From the NCBI GenBank assembly GCA_046565985.1, contig JBKHXN010000024.1, positions 1 to 5,807 of the forward strand: a stretch of 5,807 nucleotides of DNA, written 5' to 3'. The notes under the pieces are model-generated. The model ran no database searches. It saw only the letters and a program-made list of their open reading frames with translations, and was not told the DNA's origin. Each line of letters starts with the position of its first letter. Position 1 is the first letter of the stretch. The translations under genes were made by a program, and so were the position numbers. The stretch comes from Polycyclovorans sp046565985 (GTDB lineage Bacteria > Pseudomonadota > Gammaproteobacteria > Nevskiales > Nevskiaceae). Below, piece by piece: positions 1-5,807 of this stretch.

Positions 1-305
1 GCGGCGATGAAGGCGGCGATGTCGGCGATGTCCTGGTCGCTCATGCTCGCCGCCTGGGAATGCATGGTGGCGTGCGGGCGCTCGCCGCTGCGGTAGGCCT
101 TCAGCGCGGCGCTGATGTAAGCGGCACTCATGCCGCCGATCTTGGGCACCCGGTAGGTCGGATAGGCGTTGTTGTAGAACGGGATGCCGTGGCAGCCCAT
201 GCAGGTATTGGCTTTGACGCGACCCGCTTCGACGTCGCCTTCGGCGAGGGCGGGCACGGCGAGCAAGGCGGTGAGGGCCAGTACGCCCCAACGCGCTGAT
301 TTCAT
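1..305 (-). CDS. Periplasmic class I c-type cytochrome (c553/c4-like), N-terminal part
   Basis: Small electron-carrier cytochrome, exported by Sec and matured with covalent haem in the periplasm. The window holds 101 complete codons from the ATG at 305; the gene runs off the left edge, so its C-terminus and any second haem domain are unseen. Residues 1-21 form a signal peptide (MKSARWGV, a hydrophobic stretch, then a cleavage site after VPALA). The haem-binding motif is CMGCH at residues 35-39, with His39 as proximal ligand. Met81 in the ATMHSQAA segment is the likely distal axial ligand, followed by the usual C-terminal helix pattern SMSDQDIADIAAFIA. One haem domain is visible, resembling half of a dihaem c4 or a c553. 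The start has a good Shine-Dalgarno (GGAG at 313-316, 7-base spacing). It is divergent from ppx. The family assignment is firm, the specific redox partner is unknown, and a dihaem protein cannot be excluded. Confidence 0.9.
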   Translation of the reverse strand, partial: MKSARWGVLALTALLAVPALAEGDVEAGRVKANTCMGCHGIPFYNNAYPTYRVPKIGGMSAAYISAALKAYRSGERPHATMHSQAASMSDQDIADIAAFIA

Positions 306-349
306 ACGAACACTCCGGAGATGGTGATGCGCCCCACGGCAGGGGTGGG

Positions 350-380
350 ATATGTTCCGGGAATCACGCCCGCAGGTCAA
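350..380 (-). promoter_or_regulatory. Possible promoter of the cytochrome c gene
   Basis: On the minus strand TTGACC (375-380) matches the sigma-70 -35 consensus at 5 of 6 positions. At 17-18 bases downstream there is only a weak -10 (GAACAT or ACATAT, 350-357). It lies 45-75 bases ahead of the cytochrome start. The -35 is good and the -10 poor, so this is tentative. Confidence 0.25.
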
Positions 381-403
381 CGCGCCGGGCCGGGCGCATC
401 CGC

Positions 404-409
404 TATAGT
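404..409 (+). promoter_or_regulatory. Likely -10 element of the ppx promoter
   Basis: TATAGT matches the sigma-70 -10 consensus at 5 of 6 positions and is the only A/T-rich hexamer of this kind in the GC-rich gap before ppx. No convincing -35 is seen 16-18 bases upstream (the sequence there is cgcgcc), so an activator or a weak promoter is implied. The transcript would start near 415-417, giving a ppx leader of about 75 bases. The divergent cytochrome promoter would overlap this region. Confidence 0.4.
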
Positions 410-416
410 CGCGAAA

Positions 417-494
417 ATGAACGGCCTTCCTCCCCCGCCTGACCTGCCAATCCGGCCGGCCCCGCACCGCCGGGCGCAGGGAGTCCGGTCTTGA
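417..494 (+). other. Possible short leader ORF (25 codons) overlapping the ppx start
   Basis: An ATG at 417 opens a 25-codon frame that ends in TGA at 492-494, overlapping the TTG start of ppx (491-493) in a TTGA junction. The peptide starts MNGLPPPPDLP, with four consecutive prolines, and is Arg/Pro rich. There is no Shine-Dalgarno before the ATG, but the predicted transcript start (about 415-417) would make it nearly leaderless. It could couple translation to ppx or stall ribosomes at the proline run, or it may be chance in GC-rich DNA, where proline codons are common. No homologue is recognised. Confidence 0.2.
478..483 (+). promoter_or_regulatory. Ribosome binding site that decides the ppx TTG start
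   Basis: AGGGAG lies 7 bases before the TTG at 491. In the same frame there is a stop at 440-442, and no ATG, GTG or TTG between it and 491. This site therefore supports TTG as the start over the internal GTG codons at residues 14 and 16, which lack such a site and lie too close to the first nucleotide-binding motif. Confidence 0.6.
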
Positions 495-2017
495 CCCTGG
501 TCATCGCGCCCACGCCGGCGCGCGGCACGGTGGAAGTGGCGGCGGTGGATCTGGGCTCCAACAGCTTCCACATGCTGGTCGCGCGCGCCGGCGACGGGGG
601 TGATCTGCACGTGATCGACCGCCTGCGCGAGCCGGTGCGCCTGGCGGCCGGCCTGGACGCGCAGCGGCGGCTCAGCCCGCAGGCCCAGCAGCTGGCGCTG
701 GACTGCCTCAAGCGCTTCGGCCAGCGGCTGCGCGGCATCCCCGCCGAACGGGTACGGGCGGTGGGCACCAACACCATGCGCCGCATGAAGGAGGGCGGCG
801 CCTTCATCGCCGCCGCCGAGGCGGCGCTGGGCCACGGTATCGAGATCATCGCCGGGCGCGAGGAGGCGCGGCTGGTGTACGGCGGCGTCACCCACGGCAT
901 GGGCGGCGAGCAACCGCGCCGGCTGGTGGTGGATATCGGCGGCGGCAGCACCGAACTGATCATCGGCCGCGGCGCCGCGCCGCGGCTGATGGAATCGGTC
1001 TCGCTGGGCTGCGTCACTCACTCGCAGCGTTTCTTCGAGAACGGCGAGATCAGCCGCTCTGGCTTTCGTCGCGCACGGCTCGCGGCCAGCGTGGAGCTGG
1101 AATTCCTCGAACGGCGCTACCGCAAATCCGGCTGGGATCTGGCGATCGGCGCCTCCGGCACCATCCGCGGCGTGTGGCGGGTGATGATGAGCCGCGGCTG
1201 GTGCGCCGAGCAGCTCACCCGCAGCGGGCTGGAAAAAGTGGTGGAGCTGGTGATCGACCGCGGCCACGTCAGCCGGCTGGACTTCGAAGCGCTGCGCGAG
1301 GATCGCCGGCCGGTCTTTGCCGGCGGGCTGGCCGTACTCGCCGGGATCTTCGATTCATTGGGCATCGAGCAGATGCAGACCTCGGAGCGCGCCCTGCGCG
1401 AAGGGCTGATCTACGACCTGCTCGGCCGGCTGTCGGATCACGATGTGCGTGGCGAATCGGTGCTCGCCATGGCCAGCCGCTACGGGGTGGACCCCGAGCA
1501 GGCGGCCGACGTGGAGCACAGCGCCCTGAATCTGCTGGAACAGCTGGCGCCCGCCTGGGAGCTGGAGCCGCGCAGCTGCGCGGCGCTGCTGCGCTGGGCC
1601 GCACGCCTGCACGAGATCGGCCTGGTGATCGCGCACTCCTCGTACCACAAGCACAGCGAGTACATCCTGCGGCACTGCGATCTGCAGGGCTTCTCCCAGA
1701 CCGACCAGAAGCTGCTGGCGGCGCTGGTCCGCCTGCACCGCGGCAAGTTTGCCACCAGCGTGCTCGAGGACCTGCCCGCCGACTGGCGCGCGCCGGTGCA
1801 GAAACTGGCGGTGATCTTCCGCCTGGCGGTGCTCCTGCACCGCAGCCGCAGCCCCGGCCTGAGGCCGCCGCTGCGGATCAGTGCCGACAAGCGCGCGCTC
1901 AAGATCGAGCTCACCGAGCCCGGCTGGCTGGCCGAGCACCCGCTGACCCAGGCCGACCTGGAGCGCGAGGCCGAGTACCTGCGCGCCCTGGACCTGCGGC
2001 TCAGGATCGAAGCCTGA
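491..2017 (+). CDS. ppx: Exopolyphosphatase (Ppx/GppA family)
   Basis: Cytoplasmic enzyme that releases orthophosphate processively from the ends of inorganic polyphosphate; family members can also hydrolyse pppGpp to ppGpp. At 508 residues it is close to E. coli Ppx (513) and GppA (494). The ASKHA (actin-like) fold is shown by the phosphate-1 motif VDLGSNSFHM at about 19-28, and by the phosphate-2 motif DIGGGSTE at 148-155. In the AGREEARL segment, Glu125 aligns by spacing with the catalytic Glu121 of E. coli Ppx; Asp148 and Glu155 match Asp143 and Glu150. The C-terminal HD-like helical domain carries LHEIG (His374) and the SSYHKHSEYIL signature after it, which favours full Ppx over the short actinobacterial type. 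The start is TTG, with AGGGAG 7 bases upstream, leaving about 18 residues before the first motif as in E. coli. It converges on mltF with a 13-base gap, and ppk lies beyond. Ppx versus GppA specificity cannot be read from the sequence; the ppk neighbourhood favours Ppx. Confidence 0.95.
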   Translation: MTLVIAPTPARGTVEVAAVDLGSNSFHMLVARAGDGGDLHVIDRLREPVRLAAGLDAQRRLSPQAQQLALDCLKRFGQRLRGIPAERVRAVGTNTMRRMKEGGAFIAAAEAALGHGIEIIAGREEARLVYGGVTHGMGGEQPRRLVVDIGGGSTELIIGRGAAPRLMESVSLGCVTHSQRFFENGEISRSGFRRARLAASVELEFLERRYRKSGWDLAIGASGTIRGVWRVMMSRGWCAEQLTRSGLEKVVELVIDRGHVSRLDFEALREDRRPVFAGGLAVLAGIFDSLGIEQMQTSERALREGLIYDLLGRLSDHDVRGESVLAMASRYGVDPEQAADVEHSALNLLEQLAPAWELEPRSCAALLRWAARLHEIGLVIAHSSYHKHSEYILRHCDLQGFSQTDQKLLAALVRLHRGKFATSVLEDLPADWRAPVQKLAVIFRLAVLLHRSRSPGLRPPLRISADKRALKIELTEPGWLAEHPLTQADLEREAEYLRALDLRLRIEA

Positions 2018-2030
2018 ATCCTGCGGGGCC

Positions 2031-3371
2031 TCAGCTGCTGCGCATCACGTGCGCGATCACGTCGCGGTAATTGCGGACCCGCTGCACGTAGTGCACCGGC
2101 TCGTGACCGCGCGCGTAGCCGTGGCGCAGCTCGCGGTGGTAGCGCTCATCGGCCAGCAGGGGCAGCACTTCGCGCAGCTCGGCCCAGCTGTCGGGATTGC
2201 GGCCCAGCCGGCGCGCCAGGGTACGGGCATCGAGCAGATGCCCGCGGCCCACGTTGTAGGCCGCCAGCGCCATGTAGGTGCGGTCCGGCTCGGGAATCTC
2301 GTCGGGCAGGCGGCGGTGCTGCTCGGCCAGATAGCGCGCGCCGGCCTCCACCGATTCCTGCGGATCGAGGCGGTTCTTCACCCCCAGGCTGGCGGCGGTG
2401 TTCTGGGTGAGCATCATCAGGCCGCGCACGCCGGTGGGGCTGATCGCGCGCGGATTCCAGTTGGATTCCTGGTAGGCCACCGCGGCCAGCAGGTCGGCGG
2501 GCAGGCCGGTGCGCTGCTCGGCGCGCAGGAACAGGGGCAGATAGTCCGGCAGCCGAGCCTCGATGCGCCGATTGAGCGCGCGCATGTCCACGAAATCGAA
2601 TTCCGCCAGATGCCCGTAATAGCGCTCGTCCACCCGCGCCAGTTCGGCCCGGCCTGCGGCACTGCGCAGCCAGCGGCGGCTGGCGGTGGCCACCGCCCCG
2701 GCCCAGGGCGGAAAGTACCAGACCAGATCCTGTGCCGGGCTCAGATCAAAGGCGACCACCAGCTGCGGCAGCACGCGCTGGTTCATGGCCACGATCTGCG
2801 AATCGGCCACGGTGCAGTCCAGGGCGCCCTCGGCCACCCGCACCAGCAGGCGCTCGGTACCCATCTCGGCATTGGCGGTGTAGCTGAGCTGCGGAATCTG
2901 CGCCTGGAGGGCCCGCAGCGCTTCTTCGTAGCTGCTGTCGGCGGCCACCTCCAGGCTGCGCCCGGCAAGTTCGGCAACACTCCTGGGCAGGTCCAGCCCA
3001 CGGCGGCAGACCACCTGCTGGGTCGTCTGCGCGTAGGCGCGCCCCGGGCGCAGGCGCGCGTCGCGCGAGGGCAGGCGCGTCAGCCCGGCGGCGGCCATGT
3101 GCGCCTGGCCCTGCTCCAGCGCCTGCAGCAGAGCGCCGATGGAGGACTCCACCTGCCACTCCAGCTGCCAGCCCTGGGCCACGGCAAAGGCCAGCACGCG
3201 ATCGTGCTCGGGCCCTTCCGGGGCGTCCTCGCGGTTGAGGTAGTAGGTGCCGGCGGCGTTGAGGGTGAGCACCCGCAGCACGCCGCTGTCCTGGGGCAGG
3301 GGCAGCGGGGCGTTCGGCGCGCTGCAGGCGCCCAGCCACAGGGTGAACAGCAGCGTGAGCCGGAGCGGCAT
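2031..3371 (-). CDS. mltF: Membrane-bound lytic murein transglycosylase, MltF family, putative lipoprotein
   Basis: Cleaves the MurNAc-GlcNAc bond of peptidoglycan with formation of 1,6-anhydroMurNAc, in the periplasm. The N-terminus (MPLRLTLL, then LWLGAC) is a short lipoprotein signal with LGAC at 13-16, so Cys16 would be lipidated; Ser at +2 predicts the outer membrane. Residues about 31-250 form a solute-binding-protein-like domain beginning VLRVLTLN. Residues about 280-446 form the SLT catalytic domain with YQESNWNP (catalytic Glu302), SPTGVRGLMMLT, GARYL and AAYNVGRGHLLDAR, all very close to E. coli MltF. At 446 residues it is shorter than E. coli MltF (518), mainly at the N-terminus. 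The frame opens further, to a GTG at 3410, but the ATG at 3371 is preferred: AGGAG (3381-3385) sits 9 bases ahead and this start places the signal at the N-terminus. It follows ppk by 48 bases and converges on ppx. Confidence 0.93.
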   Translation of the reverse strand: MPLRLTLLFTLWLGACSAPNAPLPLPQDSGVLRVLTLNAAGTYYLNREDAPEGPEHDRVLAFAVAQGWQLEWQVESSIGALLQALEQGQAHMAAAGLTRLPSRDARLRPGRAYAQTTQQVVCRRGLDLPRSVAELAGRSLEVAADSSYEEALRALQAQIPQLSYTANAEMGTERLLVRVAEGALDCTVADSQIVAMNQRVLPQLVVAFDLSPAQDLVWYFPPWAGAVATASRRWLRSAAGRAELARVDERYYGHLAEFDFVDMRALNRRIEARLPDYLPLFLRAEQRTGLPADLLAAVAYQESNWNPRAISPTGVRGLMMLTQNTAASLGVKNRLDPQESVEAGARYLAEQHRRLPDEIPEPDRTYMALAAYNVGRGHLLDARTLARRLGRNPDSWAELREVLPLLADERYHRELRHGYARGHEPVHYVQRVRNYRDVIAHVMRSS

Positions 3372-3390
3372 GCGCGGAATCTCCTGCCAG

Positions 3391-3404
3391 GGTTCAGCCG
3401 AACC
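3391..3404. repeat. Small inverted repeat between ppk and mltF
   Basis: GGTTC and GAACC form a perfect 5-base stem around a 4-base loop, 20-33 bases before the mltF start and just upstream of its Shine-Dalgarno. It has no T-run on either strand, so it is not an intrinsic terminator. It could be a minor mRNA hairpin between two co-transcribed genes or chance. Confidence 0.3.
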
Positions 3405-3419
3405 TAGCACGCGCCGCGC

Positions 3420-5495
3420 TCAGCTTGAACCGGCGCCCTCGTCCATCAGCCAGAGCTGCACCGGCTGGGTGTCGTTGCGCGCCAGACGCTCGTAGCTGCC
3501 GTCGGCCTGCAGCACCCAGCTCTGCGCGGTGTCGGCCAGATAGGCTTCCAGCTGCTCGACCATGCGCGCGCGCAGCTTGGGGTCCAGCAGCGGAAAGGCG
3601 ATCTCCACGCGCCGGAAGAAGTTGCGCTCCATCCAGTCAGCGCTGGAGAGATAGACCTCGGGATGACCGTCGTTGTGGAAATAGACCACGCGATGGTGCT
3701 CGAGGAAGCGCCCGACGATGGAGCGCACGTGGATGCGCTCCGACAGCCCCTTGACCCCGGGCCGCAGCGAGCACATGCCACGCACGATGAGATCGATCTT
3801 CACGCCGGCCTGCGAGGCGGTGTAGAGCTTCTGGATGATCTCCGGCTCCACCAGCGCGTTCATCTTGGCGATCACCCGCGCCGGGCGGCCTTTCTGCGCG
3901 TGCTCGATCTCGCGGTCGATCTTGGCGTGCATGGCCTTGGCCAGGGTGAACGGGGACTGGAGCAGGCGCGTCAGGCGCGTGACCTTGCCCAGGCTGGTGA
4001 GCTGCAGAAAGACCGCGTGGACGTCCTTGCAGATGGCCTGGTCGGAAGTGAACAGGCCGTAGTCGGTATACAGACGCGCGGTGCGCGGATGGTAGTTGCC
4101 GGTGCCCAGATGCGCGTAGTAGCGCAGGCCGCTGTCCTCGCGGCGCACGATCAGGCACATCTTGGCGTGAGTCTTGTACCCCACCACGCCGTACACCACG
4201 TGGGCGCCCACTTCCTGCAGCTTTTCCGCGAGGTCGATGTTCTCGGCCTCGTCGAAGCGCGCGCGCAGCTCGATCACCACGGTGACTTCCTTGCCAGCCT
4301 TGGCCGCCTCGATCAGCGCGTCCACCACCAGGCTCTTGGCGCCGGTGCGGTAGAGCGTCTGCTTGATGGCCAGCACCCGGGGATCGCGCGCGGCCTGGCG
4401 CAGGAATTCGATCACCGGCACGAAGGCGTCGTACGGGTGATGCAACAGCATGTCGCGCTCGCGCACCGCGGCAAAGATGTCCCCTGCCAGCTGGCGGGGG
4501 ATGCGCGGCGTGTAGTTGGGGTATTTCAGCTCCGGGCGGTCCACCAGCTCGGGGATGGCCATGAGTCGGCTGAGGTTGACCGGCCCGTTGACCTGATAGA
4601 CGTCGGCCGGGGTCAGCTGCATCTCTTCCATCAGGTACTGCCACAGCGCTTCCGGGCAGTTGTGCGCCACTTCCAGCCGCACCGTATCGCCCCACTGGCG
4701 CTGCGAGAGCTCGCCTTCCAGCGCCGCGAGCAGGTCCTCGGCCTCGTCCTCGTCCACCAGCAGATCGGAATTGCGGGTGACGCGGAACTGGTAGCAGCCG
4801 CTGGCCTCCATGCCGGGGAACAGGTCGTCCACGTAGGCGTGGATGACGCTGGAGAGAAACACGAAGTCATGCGGCCCGGTACCGGGCACCTCGCGGGGGA
4901 TCTGGATCAGCCGCGGCAGCGCGCGCGGGGCCTGGACGATGGCAAAGCCGGTATTGCGGCCGAACGCGTCCTTGCCCGAGAGCGAGACGATGAAGTTCAG
5001 CGACTTGTTGAGAATGCGCGGAAACGGGTGCGCCGGATCCAGCCCCAGCGGCGAGAGCACCGGCAGCAGGTCGTTGTTGAAGAAATTCTTCAGCCAGGCG
5101 TCCTGCTCGGGCGTCCATTCGGCGCGGCGCAGGAAGCGGATGCGCTCCTTGTCCAGCGCGGGGATGATGACGTCGTTGAACAGGCTGTACTGCTCGTCCA
5201 CCAGCCGGTGCGCCCGCTCGCTGATGGCGCTGAGGATTTCCGCCGGCGTGCCACCGTCGGGTCCGCGCTGGGCGGGGTTGAGCTCGGCCATCTGCATCAG
5301 CCCGGCCACGCGGATCTCGAAGAATTCGTCGAGATTGGAGCTGGAGATGCACAGGAACTTCAGCCGCTCCAGCAGCGGGATGCTCTCGTCACGCGCCTGT
5401 TCCAGCACCCGGCGGTTGAACGCCAGCAGCGACAGTTCCCGGTTCAGGAACAGGTCGGCGGGGGACAGATCCATCACGGGAGGCTGCTGAGTCAT
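3420..5495 (-). CDS. ppk: Polyphosphate kinase 1
   Basis: Reversibly transfers the gamma-phosphate of ATP to a growing inorganic polyphosphate chain through a phosphohistidine intermediate; membrane-associated in E. coli. At 691 residues it is full length (E. coli 688). The N domain (about 11-117) has NRELSLLAFNRRVLEQA and SSNLDEFF, with Asn54 at the place of the ATP-contacting Asn45. The H domain spans about 127-310. C1 (about 337-502) carries QTLYRTG (Arg383), RARFDE (Arg413) and YKTHAKM with His443, the equivalent of the phosphorylated His435. C2 (about 509-681) carries FLEHHRVVYF with His600, equivalent to His592. All key residues are present. The ATG at 5495 has only a weak Shine-Dalgarno (AGG, 6 bases away); Met8 lacks any. 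A Pho-box-like promoter lies upstream. It follows ndh by 48 bases and precedes mltF by 48 bases. A 9-base tandem repeat at 3963-3980 encodes TRLTRL. Confidence 0.98.
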   Translation of the reverse strand: MTQQPPVMDLSPADLFLNRELSLLAFNRRVLEQARDESIPLLERLKFLCISSSNLDEFFEIRVAGLMQMAELNPAQRGPDGGTPAEILSAISERAHRLVDEQYSLFNDVIIPALDKERIRFLRRAEWTPEQDAWLKNFFNNDLLPVLSPLGLDPAHPFPRILNKSLNFIVSLSGKDAFGRNTGFAIVQAPRALPRLIQIPREVPGTGPHDFVFLSSVIHAYVDDLFPGMEASGCYQFRVTRNSDLLVDEDEAEDLLAALEGELSQRQWGDTVRLEVAHNCPEALWQYLMEEMQLTPADVYQVNGPVNLSRLMAIPELVDRPELKYPNYTPRIPRQLAGDIFAAVRERDMLLHHPYDAFVPVIEFLRQAARDPRVLAIKQTLYRTGAKSLVVDALIEAAKAGKEVTVVIELRARFDEAENIDLAEKLQEVGAHVVYGVVGYKTHAKMCLIVRREDSGLRYYAHLGTGNYHPRTARLYTDYGLFTSDQAICKDVHAVFLQLTSLGKVTRLTRLLQSPFTLAKAMHAKIDREIEHAQKGRPARVIAKMNALVEPEIIQKLYTASQAGVKIDLIVRGMCSLRPGVKGLSERIHVRSIVGRFLEHHRVVYFHNDGHPEVYLSSADWMERNFFRRVEIAFPLLDPKLRARMVEQLEAYLADTAQSWVLQADGSYERLARNDTQPVQLWLMDEGAGSS

Positions 5496-5526
5496 GACGC
5501 GCCTGGTTACGGCCTACAGAAGACCG

Positions 5527-5560
5527 ATTATGTGACAGCCGGGTTACTTCTGTGTGACAC
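5527..5560 (-). promoter_or_regulatory. Pho-box-like repeats and -10 element upstream of ppk
   Basis: On the minus strand, 7-base units recur every 11 bases: GTGTCAC (5554-5560), AAGTAAC (5543-5549), CTGTCAC (5532-5538) and a degenerate TCGGTCT (5521-5527). The E. coli PhoB half-site is CTGTCAT with a 4-base A/T-rich spacer; units one and three match well, two and four poorly. The -10 candidate CATAAT (5527-5532; 5 of 6 to consensus) lies exactly 10 bases after the second unit, the spacing of PhoB-activated promoters such as phoA, and no -35 is seen. Transcription would start near 5520, about 25 bases before the ppk ATG. The box overlaps the last codons of ndh, so part of the pattern may be due to coding sequence. 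Confidence 0.45.
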
Positions 5561-5807
5561 CGCGCGCGGCGCGAAGATCCCGGGTGCGGGTCGGCGCGCC
5601 GGTGATCAGGCGGTCGCCGATGTGGCGGGTGAAGTATTTCCAGCTCCACTGCACGAACACGCGGCTGCGCTGGGCGCCGTCGATCAGAGCCATGATGTGC
5701 ACGAAGGCCCAGATGAACCAGGCCAGCACCCCGCTGACGTGCAGGCCGCGCAGATCGCCCACGGCGCGGTTCATGCCGATCACCGCCATGGTGCCCAGAT
5801 CGCGGTA
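5544..5807 (-). CDS. ndh: Type II NADH:quinone oxidoreductase (NDH-2), C-terminal part
   Basis: Single-subunit, non-proton-pumping NADH dehydrogenase that passes electrons from NADH through FAD to quinone on the inner face of the cytoplasmic membrane. Only the last 87 residues are present; the reading frame is open to the right edge of the window, so the FAD and NADH Rossmann domains are outside it. The visible part begins YRDLGTMAVIGMNRAV, the conserved late motif of the family, followed by a hydrophobic stretch (SGVLAWFIWAFVHIMALI) and the aromatic segment VQWSWKYFTRHIGDRLITG. These C-terminal helices attach NDH-2 to the membrane. The tail after RLITG is about 18 residues and charged. The gene ends in TAA 48 bases before ppk on the same strand. 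The family assignment rests on motif recognition of this short tail; other flavoprotein relatives of NDH-2 are possible. Confidence 0.85.
   Translation of the reverse strand, partial: YRDLGTMAVIGMNRAVGDLRGLHVSGVLAWFIWAFVHIMALIDGAQRSRVFVQWSWKYFTRHIGDRLITGAPTRTRDLRAARGVTQK

Noticed and set aside
60..299. Plus-strand open frame (79 codons) at the left edge
   Set aside because: It is antisense to the cytochrome, which has a signal peptide, CMGCH motif and Shine-Dalgarno on the minus strand.
382..398. GC-rich imperfect palindrome in the cytochrome-ppx gap
   Set aside because: gcgcc and ggcgc can pair around a short centre, but the sequence is low complexity, has no T-run, and lies at the expected -35 region rather than at a gene end.
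377..1267. Minus-strand open frame (296 codons) opposite the start of ppx
   Set aside because: Low-complexity Ala/His/Arg-rich product with no motif. The opposite strand encodes Ppx with all catalytic motifs.
2040..2054. Hairpin GCGCA/TGCGC as a terminator for ppx
   Set aside because: The stem is only 5 bases, there is no T-run after it, and it lies in conserved mltF coding sequence.
1174..2070. Second plus-strand frame within ppx (298 codons)
   Set aside because: Arg/Ala/Gly-rich +1 shadow of ppx codons with no start signal or domain.
2049..3407. Long plus-strand open frame (452 codons) opposite mltF
   Set aside because: Its product has no recognisable domain and is rich in Gly, Ala, His, Gln and Arg, typical of an antisense shadow of a high-GC gene. 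The minus-strand frame has clear MltF motifs.
3637..4695. Alternative minus-strand frame inside ppk (352 codons)
   Set aside because: Shifted-frame shadow of ppk; the true frame has the complete Ppk1 motif set.

Overview
The window is GC-rich chromosomal DNA (roughly two thirds G+C by eye) from what is most likely a gammaproteobacterium. The basis for this is the polyphosphate kinase (Ppk1) and exopolyphosphatase (Ppx) genes in convergent orientation, as known in Pseudomonas aeruginosa, the close resemblance of the MltF-type transglycosylase to the E. coli protein, and an NDH-2 next door. A sulphur-oxidising or Xanthomonas/Ectothiorhodospira-like lineage would fit, but the sequence does not settle this. 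I see no mobile element, tRNA, rRNA or CRISPR array.

Layout: (1) 1-305, minus strand, the N-terminal part of a small periplasmic c-type cytochrome with a signal peptide and CMGCH haem site; its 3' end is outside the window. (2) 306-490, a divergent intergenic region with a likely -10 element for ppx and a possible short leader ORF. (3) 491-2017, plus strand, ppx, starting at TTG behind a strong Shine-Dalgarno. (4) After only 13 bases, the convergent gene 2031-3371, minus strand: an MltF-family membrane-bound lytic transglycosylase with a lipobox. (5) 3420-5495, minus strand, ppk1, complete with both catalytic histidines. (6) 5544-5807, minus strand, the C-terminal end of a type II NADH dehydrogenase (ndh); its start is outside the window.

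The ndh, ppk and mltF genes all run on the minus strand with 48-base gaps, so they may be partly co-transcribed. The ndh-ppk gap and the ndh 3' end also hold a promoter-like element, with 7-base direct repeats at 11-base periodicity and a CATAAT -10 exactly 10 bases downstream. This geometry resembles a PhoB-activated promoter and would suit phosphate-starvation control of ppk. Ppk makes polyphosphate from ATP and Ppx degrades it, so the core of the window is a polyphosphate cycle locus with a cell-wall lytic enzyme placed between the two enzymes.

The window is mostly well-known housekeeping genes, and I do not see a clearly new system. The points most worth checking are the Pho-box-like element, the mltF insertion between ppk and ppx, the ppx TTG start overlapping a polyproline-containing leader ORF, a 17-base perfect complementarity between the ppx and mltF mRNAs, and the lipobox on the MltF homologue.
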